The translations under genes were made by a program, and so were the position numbers. A DNA stretch of 17,858 bases from positions 1-17,858 of the forward strand of contig JAUWGD010000020.1 of assembly GCA_030606585.1 (NCBI GenBank). The letters are read 5' to 3'. The DNA is from Dehalococcoidales bacterium. Its GTDB lineage: Bacteria; Chloroflexota; Dehalococcoidia; Dehalococcoidales; RBG-16-60-22. The notes under the pieces were generated by a model. That model was given only the letters and a program-made list of their open reading frames with translations. It did not search any database and was not told the origin of the DNA. Below, piece by piece: positions 1 to 7,623 of this stretch (within the stretch, counting starts at the first letter, position 1; every line of letters begins with the position of its first letter).

Positions 1-1
1 G

Positions 2-604
2 GCGGCGACGGAGCAAAAAGCCAGTGGCTGGAGTATTAAGCAGGTGATGAAAGAGCCGACGGCCTGGCTGATAGGGGGCTTTTCCGCCGCTAATACCTTT
101 ACCATGGGAACGATGGCGACACATCAGATAGCTTACCTTCAAGACATCAAATTCAGCGCGATGACCGCCGCCACGACCATGAGCTTTATGTCCGTGTTCA
201 GCATTGCGGGCAGCCTGCTTTTCGGGGCTCTGGCTATGAGGTTAAAACTAAGATATCTGGCCAGTGCCTTTTTTGTCATTCAGCTCATAGGCCTGGTGAT
301 TTTATTGACGTCCAGAGAACTGGGGATGATTTACGTTTACGCGGCCTTTCAGGGGATGAGCAACGGCGCGCTGACTGCCGCCATGCCGACATTCGTGGGG
401 GTTTATTATCCGCGCAACCGCTATGCCCAGGTCATGGGCGTGGTCCTTCCGTTCCAGGTCTGCTCGAACGCTATCGCTACTACCGTGGCCGGGGCTATCT
501 TTGACGCTACGTCCACCTATACCCCCGCCTTTATCACCGCCGCGATATTCTGCCTGGTGGGACTCATCTTCGTCTTTATGGCGCGCCGGCCGAAGCAGCT
601 TTAA
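2..604 (+). CDS. MFS transporter, C-terminal part (5' end outside window)
   Basis: The reading frame is already open at the left edge, so the true start lies upstream. The 200 visible residues end at a TAA at 602-604. They form about five to six hydrophobic segments with short charged loops, matching the C-terminal half of a 12-helix major facilitator. Typical features are a small-residue-rich helix near MSFMSVFSIAGSLLFGALAM, the basic loop RLKLRYL after it, and a terminal helix ending in a basic tail (ARRPKQL). An inner-membrane carrier for small organic molecules is likely; the substrate cannot be read. The helix pattern recalls oxalate/formate or monocarboxylate-type MFS proteins, but that is a guess. 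The next gene on the same strand begins 83 bp later, and no clear terminator is seen between them. Confidence 0.8.
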   Translation, partial: AATEQKASGWSIKQVMKEPTAWLIGGFSAANTFTMGTMATHQIAYLQDIKFSAMTAATTMSFMSVFSIAGSLLFGALAMRLKLRYLASAFFVIQLIGLVILLTSRELGMIYVYAAFQGMSNGALTAAMPTFVGVYYPRNRYAQVMGVVLPFQVCSNAIATTVAGAIFDATSTYTPAFITAAIFCLVGLIFVFMARRPKQL

Positions 605-687
605 TTAATCTGTAGTTCGCTCTTTTTACCCAATCAAGTGCGTTTTAAGTCATATTAATGTAAAATCTATTTACCGGTGATGGTGTT

Positions 688-1368
688 ATGAGAAACGCGA
701 CCCAATGGCTTTTTGTAATCTGTCTGCCCGTTATGCTGCTGACGGCCGGTATCGGCGTGGTGGCGAACAGCCTGAGCTTCTGGCTGTGCGATTACGGCTC
801 CGAAAAGTACGATGTCAGCCAGAGACTGTCAAGCTACGGTTTGGAGCTGGATAATGCGGAGATAGAGCGTATCTATGATGGACTGGTCGACTACTTTAAC
901 TCAGGCGAGGAGTATATCAGTCTTACGGTAGTCAGTGACGGGCGGCAGGTTAGCCTGTTTACTCAGGAGGAGAGTATCCACTTTAAGGACGTCAAGGGGT
1001 TGATATGGCTGGACTACTGGCTATTCCTGGGAACGCTTGCTTATATCCTGGCTTATGCCGGTTTAAGACTCTTCTGGCTTAAAGACCGGCGGAGACTGGC
1101 CCGGGGACTGGTATGGGGTGGTGGTCTCACATTAGTCCTGATACTGGCGGTAGTACTGCTGGATGCTCTCCTGGGGTTCGGTGAGTTATGGTATCGATTT
1201 CACCTCGTGTTTTTCAGCAATGAATTCTGGTCGGCGCAGGGCTACATGCTCCGGCTGTTTCCTCAGGATTTCTTCGCCGACGCCGCTGTCTTCTGCGGGC
1301 TGTTCACCGCGGTGGGGGCTTTGATAATCGGTGGTTTAGGGTGGTGGCTTAAGAGAAAGTCTTTATAG
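688..1368 (+). CDS. DUF1461 / TIGR01906-type integral membrane protein
   Basis: This 226-residue protein has four hydrophobic segments: about 7-32, 107-129, 140-162 and 198-222. An extracytoplasmic loop separates the first two and carries a short conserved-looking run ending in HFKDVKGLIW. The layout is one N-terminal helix, a loop in which a YDVSQRL stretch precedes HFKDVK, then three more helices with an aromatic FFSNEFWSAQGY stretch before the last. It matches my memory of the DUF1461/TIGR01906 family, whose function is unknown. The ATG is preceded by a purine-rich stretch (GGTGATGG) at workable spacing. It stands alone on the plus strand and converges with the next gene. Family assignment rests on pattern recall and not on a search. 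Confidence 0.65.
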   Translation: MRNATQWLFVICLPVMLLTAGIGVVANSLSFWLCDYGSEKYDVSQRLSSYGLELDNAEIERIYDGLVDYFNSGEEYISLTVVSDGRQVSLFTQEESIHFKDVKGLIWLDYWLFLGTLAYILAYAGLRLFWLKDRRRLARGLVWGGGLTLVLILAVVLLDALLGFGELWYRFHLVFFSNEFWSAQGYMLRLFPQDFFADAAVFCGLFTAVGALIIGGLGWWLKRKSL

Positions 1369-1434
1369 TCCCCCTGAACTTGTACCCCCGGTCGTCTGAA
1401 TCTAGCAGGTCTTTACCACGCTAAATCCGGCCGT

Positions 1435-2535
1435 TTAATCACCGTATGTTTCTTCTGAAGATTTACTTTTAACTACGATTGATACCACGAGTAAGGCTAT
1501 CCCGACAATTAAAACCCCGATACTGAACCACATCATTATCGAAAGGACGTCATTGTAAAGCCCTGTTACCATTGTCTCTAATGAAGCAGGTATATCCGGT
1601 ATATATTCGAGCGGATTGATAAGCCTGGCTATGATAACGCCGGCAAGGTCCAGGACTCCGAAGACAATCAGGTCTATTCCCATCGCGCGGGCGGCTACCC
1701 TGACGTTCCAGTTTATCAGGAAAATACCGGCGGCCAGCAGCACCATGAAGACGATTAACCAGGAGTAGCCGGCCTGAAAATAACCGATGTACTCCCTGGC
1801 CATCAGCATCTGGTCCATAACGTCAGCCGGTATGGTATCCTCGTCCCACACTATCTCGGAAGGTACTATCTCGAGGAACTCATCGAAATAATCGTCATAA
1901 TACGGCTTTATCAGGGCTTCCAGGAGGCCGGTGACCTCGGGCATCATGCCTTCCAGTGTTATTTGCTCGTTGATATCCTGTAAATACATATCGAGGAAAT
2001 CCAGCAACTGCTCCTCGGGTAGATCGGTAATTCCCGCCGGCATGTATTCCTCAGGAATCAGCTGGACGTACTCGTCGAAGTTCTCCTCGATATATGGACT
2101 TAACTCGTGCTGGATAATATCGGGAAGCCACGTGGATAGCTGCTCGTTCAGGGCTTCCCAGATGCTTTCTTTCAGGTCTTCCTTCACACTGTCCAGACGG
2201 ATGGTTATTTCAAGGGTATCGGTCTCGCCCAGGAAGAAATCGTAGGCGGTGTAGATGGCGTAATGCAGCTGCTCTTTGAGCCAGGGTTCCTGGTCGTCAA
2301 TAACGTCGAATACGGCGTCCTGGAGGAAGAGCGCCTCATCGGGAAGGTCTTCGGCAACCATTTCTTCGGTAAATTCATGGGCGAGGTCGGACACATCAAT
2401 CCTGTCGACCTGGTCCACAATGAAGTCGGGATTGAGCAGGGTACTCTGGAGCAGGAATGCTATACCGAAGACAGTGAGCGACAGGAAGAGGAGGAAACTC
2501 AGAATAAAAGTTCCCAGGCCTTTAAGAAAATTCAT
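1435..2535 (-). CDS. Hypothetical membrane protein with large acidic ectodomain
   Basis: I do not recognise this 366-residue protein. It has an N-terminal hydrophobic helix (about 8-30), then some 225 residues unusually rich in Asp and Glu (for example DVIDDQEP, ILPEEYMP-like stretches and many EE/DE pairs). Three hydrophobic helices follow at about 257-277, 285-306 and 333-357, before a short charged tail. The N-terminal helix has no lipobox and looks like a membrane anchor, so the acidic domain is probably outside the membrane, held by helices at both ends. A GGAGG lies about 10 nt before the ATG. Two shadow frames overlap it, but the membrane pattern supports this one. Acidic ectodomains can bind divalent metals or basic partners; nothing here proves either. 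It converges with the DUF1461 gene across a 66-bp gap. Confidence 0.7.
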   Translation of the reverse strand: MNFLKGLGTFILSFLLFLSLTVFGIAFLLQSTLLNPDFIVDQVDRIDVSDLAHEFTEEMVAEDLPDEALFLQDAVFDVIDDQEPWLKEQLHYAIYTAYDFFLGETDTLEITIRLDSVKEDLKESIWEALNEQLSTWLPDIIQHELSPYIEENFDEYVQLIPEEYMPAGITDLPEEQLLDFLDMYLQDINEQITLEGMMPEVTGLLEALIKPYYDDYFDEFLEIVPSEIVWDEDTIPADVMDQMLMAREYIGYFQAGYSWLIVFMVLLAAGIFLINWNVRVAARAMGIDLIVFGVLDLAGVIIARLINPLEYIPDIPASLETMVTGLYNDVLSIMMWFSIGVLIVGIALLVVSIVVKSKSSEETYGD

Positions 2536-2640
2536 TCGCGCTGGCCTCCAGATATCTTACTACAGTCCGTAACGGCGGCGATAAATTTACGTAATATTTT
2601 ACCATATCCGTACGTTAATTACACCTGCTCATGTGGGAGG

Positions 2641-2669
2641 TTGACTGTAAATGGGGTATCTAGTAGAAT
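2641..2669 (+). promoter_or_regulatory. Promoter of the tRNA-Val gene
   Basis: A TTGACT -35 hexamer at 2641-2646 and a TAGAAT -10 hexamer at 2664-2669 are separated by 17 bp, close to the sigma-70 consensus. The predicted transcript start near 2676 lies about 6 nt before the mature tRNA 5' end, as expected for a singly transcribed tRNA. Confidence 0.65.
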
Positions 2670-2681
2670 TACATTAGCCGT

Positions 2682-2758
2682 GGGCGGTTAGCTCAGTTGG
2701 TTAGAGCGCCGCGTTGACATCGCGGAGGTCAGTGGTTCAAGTCCTCTACCGCCCACCA
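2682..2758 (+). tRNA. tRNA-Val (anticodon GAC), CCA encoded
   Basis: A full cloverleaf can be drawn. The 7-bp acceptor stem pairs GGGCGGT (2682-2688) with ACCGCCC (2748-2754). The D arm is GCTC/GAGC with GG in the loop. The anticodon stem is CCGCG/CGCGG with loop TTGACAT, giving anticodon GAC at 2716-2718. A five-base variable loop precedes the T arm with loop TTCAAGT. The discriminator is A and CCA is encoded at 2756-2758. The T stem (AGTGG/CCTCT) has a T-T mismatch at its middle pair, which is unusual. Anticodon GAC reads valine GUC/GUU codons. Confidence 0.95.
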
Positions 2759-2817
2759 TACTGTACGGTAGGTAGAACTCCTTCTTTTTCAATAGTTACC
2801 TTCTCCGGTAGAAAGGC

Positions 2818-2838
2818 GAGACTGTCAGTCTCACTTTT
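2818..2838 (+). terminator. Candidate terminator between tRNA-Val and dctM
   Basis: GAGACT (2818-2823) and AGTCTC (2827-2832) form a perfect 6-bp stem around a 3-nt loop, followed within two bases by TTTT. It could end the tRNA transcript. Read on the other strand the hairpin is followed by GCCTTTC, so it may also act weakly on the TRAP operon that converges here. The stem is short, hence modest confidence. Confidence 0.5.
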
Positions 2839-2851
2839 ACATGGCCTGAGC

Positions 2852-4156
2852 TCAGTAAGTTGTAAAGCTGGGCAAAAATGTGGCTATTTGAGGGAAAGCC
2901 AGCAATATTGCTACCGCTACTACCAGTGCTATCAAGAAGGGCATAATGCCCTTAAAGATAGTTTCCAGAGGGACATCCTCGGCAATTCCCTTGATGACGT
3001 ACACATTTACCCCTACCGGCGGTGTAATTACACCCATCTCGGTGACTATAACTATTATCACCCCGAACCATATCGGGTCAAAGCCCAGAGATATAACCAG
3101 CGGGAAGATGATGGGGATGGTAAGGGTAATCAGGGCAAGGGCATCCATAAAACAGCCTCCCACCAGGTACATGAGGATTATAAGTCCCATAATAGCCATG
3201 GTGGGGAGGGGCAGCCCGCCTACCCAATCAGATAAGATGAGGGGAATCTTGGCTATGGCTATGAAATGACCGAAGACGATAGCTCCGGCAACAATGACCA
3301 TCACCATGCACGTTATCCGCAGAGTGTCCGTAATGGCAAAAAGGAACCCCTGCCAGGTAAGCTGCCGTCGGGCAAGACCAATGACTAAAGCGCCGGCAGC
3401 ACCCACGGCTCCAGCCTGGGTGGGGCTGAACAAGCCAAGAAATAGGCCGCCTATCACCAGAACGAATAAGACCAGCATCTCCATCATTCCGGTAAGCCCG
3501 GCTATCTTCTCCTTCCAGCTTGTTGGTGCCCCCGCTGGGGCGAGGCTCGGGTTGCGCAGGCAGAGAAGGAACACTACAGCTACAAAAAGGGTAGCCAGGA
3601 GTAAGCCGGGTAAGACACCGGCGATAAAAAGTTTGCCTATGGATTCCCCGGTTAATATTCCGTAAACGATAAAAATGGTGCTGGGGGGAATAAGTATGCC
3701 CAGACTTCCCGCGGCAGCAACAGAGCCGGTGGCCAGTGAGTCATCATAGTTATACCTTTTCATCTCAGGCAGGGCCACCCTGCCCATAGCCGCGGCAGTG
3801 GCATTGGTTGACCCGCACATGGCAGCAAAGCCGGCACAGGCGGCAATAGTGGCTATAGCTAAACCGCCCCGCCTTTGTCCAAATATTACATAGCCGGCAT
3901 CATAGAGCCTCCGGCTCATTCCTGAAGCGAAGGCAATGGCGCCCATGAATATGAACATGGGAATGACGGTGAGAGAATAAGAGGAAAAGGTGGCGAAGAC
4001 ATCCCTGGCCAGAATACTGAGCCCTGCCGGCATGGAAACTAAGTAACAGAAGCCAGCGAGCCCGACAAAGGCCATAGTGAATCCAACCGGCATACCGAGG
4101 AGAAAAATCGCAAGTAGAACGACAATACCTATGATGCCAACGGTAACCTCACTCAC
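2852..4156 (-). CDS. dctM: TRAP transporter large permease (DctM family)
   Basis: The 434-residue length is typical for DctM. The protein is hydrophobic throughout, with roughly 12 membrane segments. The family hallmarks are present: an N-terminal MPVGFTMAFVG helix, GSTNATAAAMG, and the LGILIPPSTIFIVYG stretch followed by GKLFIAGVLPGLLLA. The C-terminal half repeats a similar pattern (EMGVITPPVGVNVYVIKGI), as known for DctM inverted-repeat topology. DctM is the sodium-driven transport subunit of the tripartite transporter. The start is a GTG embedded in a 4-bp GTGA overlap with the dctQ stop, implying translational coupling. It is the last gene of the operon; a short hairpin lies just beyond its stop. 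Confidence 0.95.
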   Translation of the reverse strand: MSEVTVGIIGIVVLLAIFLLGMPVGFTMAFVGLAGFCYLVSMPAGLSILARDVFATFSSYSLTVIPMFIFMGAIAFASGMSRRLYDAGYVIFGQRRGGLAIATIAACAGFAAMCGSTNATAAAMGRVALPEMKRYNYDDSLATGSVAAAGSLGILIPPSTIFIVYGILTGESIGKLFIAGVLPGLLLATLFVAVVFLLCLRNPSLAPAGAPTSWKEKIAGLTGMMEMLVLFVLVIGGLFLGLFSPTQAGAVGAAGALVIGLARRQLTWQGFLFAITDTLRITCMVMVIVAGAIVFGHFIAIAKIPLILSDWVGGLPLPTMAIMGLIILMYLVGGCFMDALALITLTIPIIFPLVISLGFDPIWFGVIIVIVTEMGVITPPVGVNVYVIKGIAEDVPLETIFKGIMPFLIALVVAVAILLAFPQIATFLPSFTTY

Positions 4157-4653
4157 TTCTTCACCGCTTTCACCACCGATTTGAGAAGTTCAACCAGCAG
4201 CACCAGGCAAACCGGGATACAGCAAAAAGCTAGGGCGTGAACAAAGGGATAGAAAGGTATCCCCTGCGTCATGGAGACTTCCCCGGTGACCTGGAGGACA
4301 CGCCCGAATTCATAGCTGCGCCATGCCAGCAGAGCAAACAACACCAGTCCCAGGAGGAGGACAAATGAAGCGATAATTGCCTGCACACGCACGGGAAGGC
4401 GCATTACGATAAATTCTACCCGAATGTGTCCGCGTAAAATCTGAGTATAAGCAATGGCAAATGCAGTTACCACCACCCCTAAGAATGCTACTATCTCAAT
4501 GGCGCCGGGGATGGGATTTTTGAACAGCTTGATTCCGATGATGTCGGCTATAATAAGGCCGAGCATGCCGACCAAACCGACACCCGCGACCCAGTTCATC
4601 CATTTGCTGAAAGAATTCGTGAATCTTTCCAGTCGTTCCATTGTGTCACGCAT
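4153..4653 (-). CDS. dctQ: TRAP transporter small permease (DctQ family)
   Basis: This 166-residue protein has four hydrophobic helices (about 18-37, 50-71, 93-113 and 130-157), the standard DctQ size and topology. Typical motifs are the first-helix tryptophan/asparagine region (WMNWVAG) and a RGHIRVEFIV stretch after helix 2, resembling the conserved R-G-x-H-I-x-V/D segment of the family. DctQ pairs with DctM in the membrane. Two in-frame ATG codons (4653 and 4641) are possible starts; neither has a convincing Shine-Dalgarno sequence, so expression may depend on structure in the 90-nt leader. It overlaps dctM by 4 bp. Confidence 0.92.
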   Translation of the reverse strand: MRDTMERLERFTNSFSKWMNWVAGVGLVGMLGLIIADIIGIKLFKNPIPGAIEIVAFLGVVVTAFAIAYTQILRGHIRVEFIVMRLPVRVQAIIASFVLLLGLVLFALLAWRSYEFGRVLQVTGEVSMTQGIPFYPFVHALAFCCIPVCLVLLVELLKSVVKAVKK

Positions 4654-4671
4654 AAGATAAATCTATTTATC

Positions 4672-4713
4672 GGGGGTACCCGAAGACAGACACTGTCCGT
4701 AACGAGCACCCCC
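4672..4713 (-). promoter_or_regulatory. Stem-loop in the dctP-dctQ intergenic region
   Basis: GGGGGT (4672-4677) pairs with ACCCCC (4708-4713). Inside it GACAG (4685-4689) pairs with CTGTC (4693-4697) across a 3-nt loop, extended by a CG/CG step. The structure sits in the 90-nt gap after dctP with no T-run, so it is more likely an mRNA-stabilising or attenuating element than a strong terminator. Binding-protein genes usually need higher output than the permease genes, which would suit such an element (inference). Confidence 0.5.
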
Positions 4714-4743
4714 TGGTAAACTCAGTTGATAACTATTGAACCA

Positions 4744-5841
4744 TTATTTTGCTGGCGCAAACGGCTCAACCTCAGCCTCTACCCACGCTACACACTCATC
4801 TGCCGTCGGTGCCTTGTCAGCCCAGTAATCGACCCGTTTCAGAAGGTATTCCTCGAAGTCGTCTACGGCTAATCCTGCGGCACCCTTCTCCGACATGTAC
4901 GTATCTTTAACTACCTTGGCGGCAGCCACCCACCGTGCCATCTCATCCGGCGAGAGCTCGATTAACTCTCTACCCTCAAAGGTGAGGAAGTAGTCTATTG
5001 CCACCTTATCGTAATAGCTCCAGACCTTACCGTGTTTTTCTGCAAATTCCTCACTGACCTCGGTGAAAATCTTTTTATATTCGTCAGGCAGGCTTTCCCA
5101 TTTAGCGCTATTCATAACTACGAACATGTTTGCCGTATAGCCCACGTCAAAGCAGTTGGTAACATACTTCACTACCTCGGCCTGTTTCCAGCCCAGGAGC
5201 ACCTCGGGTGGGGTTACGCTGCCGTCTATCACGCCCTTGGACAAAAGTTCGTAGGCTTCTCCCTGGGACGCGGCATACCCGGTGGCACCAAGAGCTTCTG
5301 CTATCTTGGCACCTACGCCGGTTGACCTCAACACTAATCCTTTCATGTCCTCTAAGTTGCGCACCGGCTTCTCGGTGGTAAAAATAGTACCCGGCCCGTG
5401 TGCATGGAAATAAAGAGGATGCACATCATTAAATCCTGCGGGCTCGAACTCGTTATAGTAGTCATTGGCTACCTTGGTGGCTACCCAGCCGCTAGGGTAA
5501 CCGTGGGGCAGGTCCACCAGCTCGGTGGCGGGGAAGCGGCCCATCGTATAAGCCAGGACGGACATACCTATATCAGAGATACCTTCAACGACACCGTCAT
5601 AAACCTTGGGTGCCGGCGTCAGCGAACCTCCGGGATAGTATGTAATCCTTACCCAGCCATTGGTACGTTCCTCTATCTCCTGGCAAAACTGTTCAGCCAG
5701 TACGGAGTGGAGATGCCAGGGTGGGAAGAAGTTGCTGTAAGTCAGTTCTATAACTTCGGTAGTCGGCTGTCCTCCACAGCCACCTGATAAGGGAAATGCT
5801 AATAAGGTGATAGCGAAGAACACTAGCAAGAGCTTTTTCAC
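4744..5841 (-). CDS. dctP: TRAP transporter substrate-binding protein (DctP family)
   Basis: The 365-residue protein begins with a signal peptide (MKKLLLVFFAITLLAF) running to Cys22. The site reads L-S-G-G-C, so lipid anchoring is likely although the -3 residue is a poor lipobox match. The mature part fits the DctP/TAXI-like fold: an early LTYSNFFPP strand, GGSLTP, an E-G-I-S-D-I-G stretch, and NLEDMKGLVLRSTG. Arg172 in that last stretch sits where family members bind the ligand carboxylate. The start is GTG, with AAGGAGGT seven to eight bases upstream. The leader is long and AT-rich. The ligand is probably an organic acid; its identity cannot be read. It is the first gene of the dctP-dctQ-dctM operon. 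Confidence 0.93.
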   Translation of the reverse strand: MKKLLLVFFAITLLAFPLSGGCGGQPTTEVIELTYSNFFPPWHLHSVLAEQFCQEIEERTNGWVRITYYPGGSLTPAPKVYDGVVEGISDIGMSVLAYTMGRFPATELVDLPHGYPSGWVATKVANDYYNEFEPAGFNDVHPLYFHAHGPGTIFTTEKPVRNLEDMKGLVLRSTGVGAKIAEALGATGYAASQGEAYELLSKGVIDGSVTPPEVLLGWKQAEVVKYVTNCFDVGYTANMFVVMNSAKWESLPDEYKKIFTEVSEEFAEKHGKVWSYYDKVAIDYFLTFEGRELIELSPDEMARWVAAAKVVKDTYMSEKGAAGLAVDDFEEYLLKRVDYWADKAPTADECVAWVEAEVEPFAPAK

Positions 5842-6026
5842 TGTATTACCTCCTTCTGTTTTTATAATTCGCAGATTTATCTCTCTAAATTATTTTCTGA
5901 AATGTAATCACCTCCTGAATCATGCTATTACAGGATACTGCAAATATGTATAACGGGGAAAATTGGACGCACAAATCTAAAATCAAAATTCATCGCATTC
6001 CAGAACGCATACGTAGTGGCGCCTCA
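5842..6026 (-). promoter_or_regulatory. Long AT-rich leader of the TRAP operon
   Basis: From the predicted transcript start near 6020 to the dctP GTG there are about 180 nt of untranslated leader. It includes a second Shine-Dalgarno-like sequence (AGGAGGTGATTAC, minus strand, around 5903-5918) with no convincing start codon at proper spacing. I see no complete open reading frame and no riboswitch that I recognise. The 367-bp gap 5842-6208 otherwise holds the promoter and three direct repeats listed separately. Confidence 0.35.
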
Positions 6027-6056
6027 ATTACAGCATTTTTTATTACTATTTGTCAA
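6027..6056 (-). promoter_or_regulatory. Promoter of the TRAP operon
   Basis: On the minus strand a perfect TTGACA (6056-6051) and a TGTAAT -10 (6032-6027) are separated by 18 bp. It is the best sigma-70-like promoter between the MFS gene and dctP. Three direct repeats lie directly upstream. Confidence 0.6.
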
Positions 6057-6074
6057 GAGAACTCTGATAATATT

Positions 6075-6167
6075 TTCGCAGTCTCGTTGAGCTAATCTTT
6101 AAATCTTCGCAATCTTGCTGATTTAATCATTATATCTTCGCAAACTCGCTGATTTAATCTTCAAAGC
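6075..6167. repeat. Three tandem imperfect 31-bp repeats upstream of the TRAP promoter
   Basis: Units at 6075-6105, 6106-6136 and 6137-6167 each begin TTCGCA and share CTAATC or TTAATC near the middle. Hand alignment gives 24 to 25 identical positions of 31 between any two units. The period is close to three helical turns, so equivalent bases face the same side of the DNA. The array ends 19 bp upstream of the TRAP -35 box, a position suited to activator binding. It is non-coding. Confidence 0.75.
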
Positions 6168-6208
6168 GTGTCATCGGGAGCCAATTGCGTAGAGTCAAGA
6201 GAATACAA

Positions 6209-7417
6209 TTACTGTCTTTGGGGCAAGCTTGCCGGCGATGCTCGCCACATTGGCGCTAGAAGGAAAAGGGATATCACGGCGCCACCCGCGGCCAGGATAA
6301 ACGACCAGCTAAGTGTGCCCGTGGTATCGGCTATCCAGCCGGCGATAATGGGAGAGAGTATTGAGCCAATGCCTAAATACACGGTCCACAAGCCGACAAT
6401 ACTCCCGGAAGACTCCTTGGAGAAATAGTCTGAGGCGGATGCAGCGTACATAGACCAGACGGTTCCGTAGCCTAAGGCAAAAACAGCCGTAAATACGATC
6501 AATCTTATACCCTGCGCATACGCCATTCCCAGACTGCCCCCGGCTATCAGCAGGGCACACAGCATCATGACCCTGATCCTGCCTACTTTATCAGAGAGAG
6601 GACCCAGAGTAATCTTCCCGACTATAGCGCCTATGCCTATCACGGTTATTAGCCTGGTTGCCGCTTCATAGGTGAATGCCAGCTCCTGTACCGCGTAGGT
6701 GCTCAAGAATGTAAAAGGTATAATTATTGAAAAACCCGTTAGCAGATAAGCCAGGCCTATGAGCCAAAATCTGGTGTCCCGCAGAAGCCTCATGTATATT
6801 ACGCTGACAGGCTCACCGGTATGTTGCCCGGACCTTTTCTGACGAAGTTTAGACTGCTCCCCCGGGTGATTTCTGACTGCTAAGAAGTTTATGGCAGCCA
6901 CCGCGAATCCCAATGCGCCCAAACTCATCCACCCCGCCCTCCAGTTATGAGCTGTGACTATCATCGGCACGGCTGTGCTGGTGCCAACAATACCGAGGGA
7001 ACTACCAACATCAATAAAAGCCAGAGTCTTGCCTCTGTGCTTGTCACTGGTCCATCTCTGTGCCAGTGCCATGGTAGGAGCCCAGCAAACGGCAGAGCCG
7101 ATACCAGCCAGTATAAAGAACAGACTGGCCTGAGTAATTGATGAGGAATAAGCCATCAGGAATGTTCCGGCCCCAAGTACAGTGACAAACAGGGTAAGGA
7201 GCAGGCGCACGTTATACCTGTCCCCGAGGAGACCGAGCACAGGAGATAAGACCGTGTAAGCAATGAAGAACGAGGCATAGATTACTCCCGCCTCGGTCTT
7301 TGAGATGGCTAAGGCGGGAAGCATCTCAGGTAGCAGTATACCGTAGCCATACCTGACAGCGTACGATGTGAATATTGTGCAGAAACAGGCCACCAGGACA
7401 GCTAGACGTCTATTCAT
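6209..7417 (-). CDS. MFS transporter (12-helix, possibly monocarboxylate/OFA type)
   Basis: The 402-residue length and about twelve hydrophobic segments mark a complete major facilitator. The signature loop between helices 2 and 3 is present as GLLGDRYNVR, with its echo in the second half (GPLSDKVGRIR). The central loop after helix 6 is basic (HPGEQSKLRQKRSGQ). Substrate is unknown; the N-terminal RYGYGILLPEM segment resembles carriers of organic acids, fitting the neighbouring TRAP operon. The ATG follows a weak GGGG ribosome site, and a strong promoter lies about 70 bp upstream. It is transcribed separately from the TRAP genes, with 367 bp between them. A perfect 12-bp palindrome sits near its 3' end, probably by chance. 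Confidence 0.88.
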   Translation of the reverse strand: MNRRLAVLVACFCTIFTSYAVRYGYGILLPEMLPALAISKTEAGVIYASFFIAYTVLSPVLGLLGDRYNVRLLLTLFVTVLGAGTFLMAYSSSITQASLFFILAGIGSAVCWAPTMALAQRWTSDKHRGKTLAFIDVGSSLGIVGTSTAVPMIVTAHNWRAGWMSLGALGFAVAAINFLAVRNHPGEQSKLRQKRSGQHTGEPVSVIYMRLLRDTRFWLIGLAYLLTGFSIIIPFTFLSTYAVQELAFTYEAATRLITVIGIGAIVGKITLGPLSDKVGRIRVMMLCALLIAGGSLGMAYAQGIRLIVFTAVFALGYGTVWSMYAASASDYFSKESSGSIVGLWTVYLGIGSILSPIIAGWIADTTGTLSWSFILAAGGAVISLFLLAPMWRASPASLPQRQ

Positions 7418-7484
7418 GTATACAAAAACCCCGTGGGCTGCTTACCAAACTTACTCTATCCAAGCACGAGTACCCTTGTAAGTT

Positions 7485-7513
7485 ATTCTATCTATACCTT
7501 CACGTCCTGTCAA
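7485..7513 (-). promoter_or_regulatory. Promoter of the MFS gene
   Basis: On the minus strand TTGACA (7513-7508) and TAGAAT (7490-7485) are separated by exactly 17 bp. Transcription would begin near 7478, giving a leader of about 60 nt. Confidence 0.65.
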
Positions 7514-7520
7514 TCACCTT

Positions 7521-7608
7521 TGGGCTTGTCCCAAACCACCCGTTTTCAGGTTGCACAATCCGTCAGATTGTTGTATTAGGAAGGGGAGCACTGCTCCCCC
7601 TCTCTTTT
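7521..7608 (+). other. Cluster of short hairpins ending in a terminator-like stem
   Basis: The plus strand contains TGGG/CCCA (7521-7533), ACAATC/GATTGT around a 5-nt loop (7555-7571) and GGGGAGC/GCTCCCC around a 3-nt loop (7583-7599), followed by a pyrimidine run with TTTT. The last element looks like a rightward intrinsic terminator. No rightward gene precedes it, so it either stops antisense transcription through the MFS promoter region or ends a small RNA that I cannot otherwise prove. The whole 390-bp gap 7418-7807 has no protein gene. Confidence 0.4.
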
Positions 7609-7623
7609 CTTTAGACTCTAGTT

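Noticed and set aside
2263..2691. Plus-strand frame of 142 residues ending at the tRNA
   Set aside because: Antisense to the membrane protein gene start and running into the tRNA gene; it has no ribosome site and no recognisable domain.
6222..6233. Perfect 12-bp palindrome GGCAAGCTTGCC
   Set aside because: It lies within the last codons of the MFS gene and has no T-run or promoter next to it; a chance palindrome is the simplest reading.
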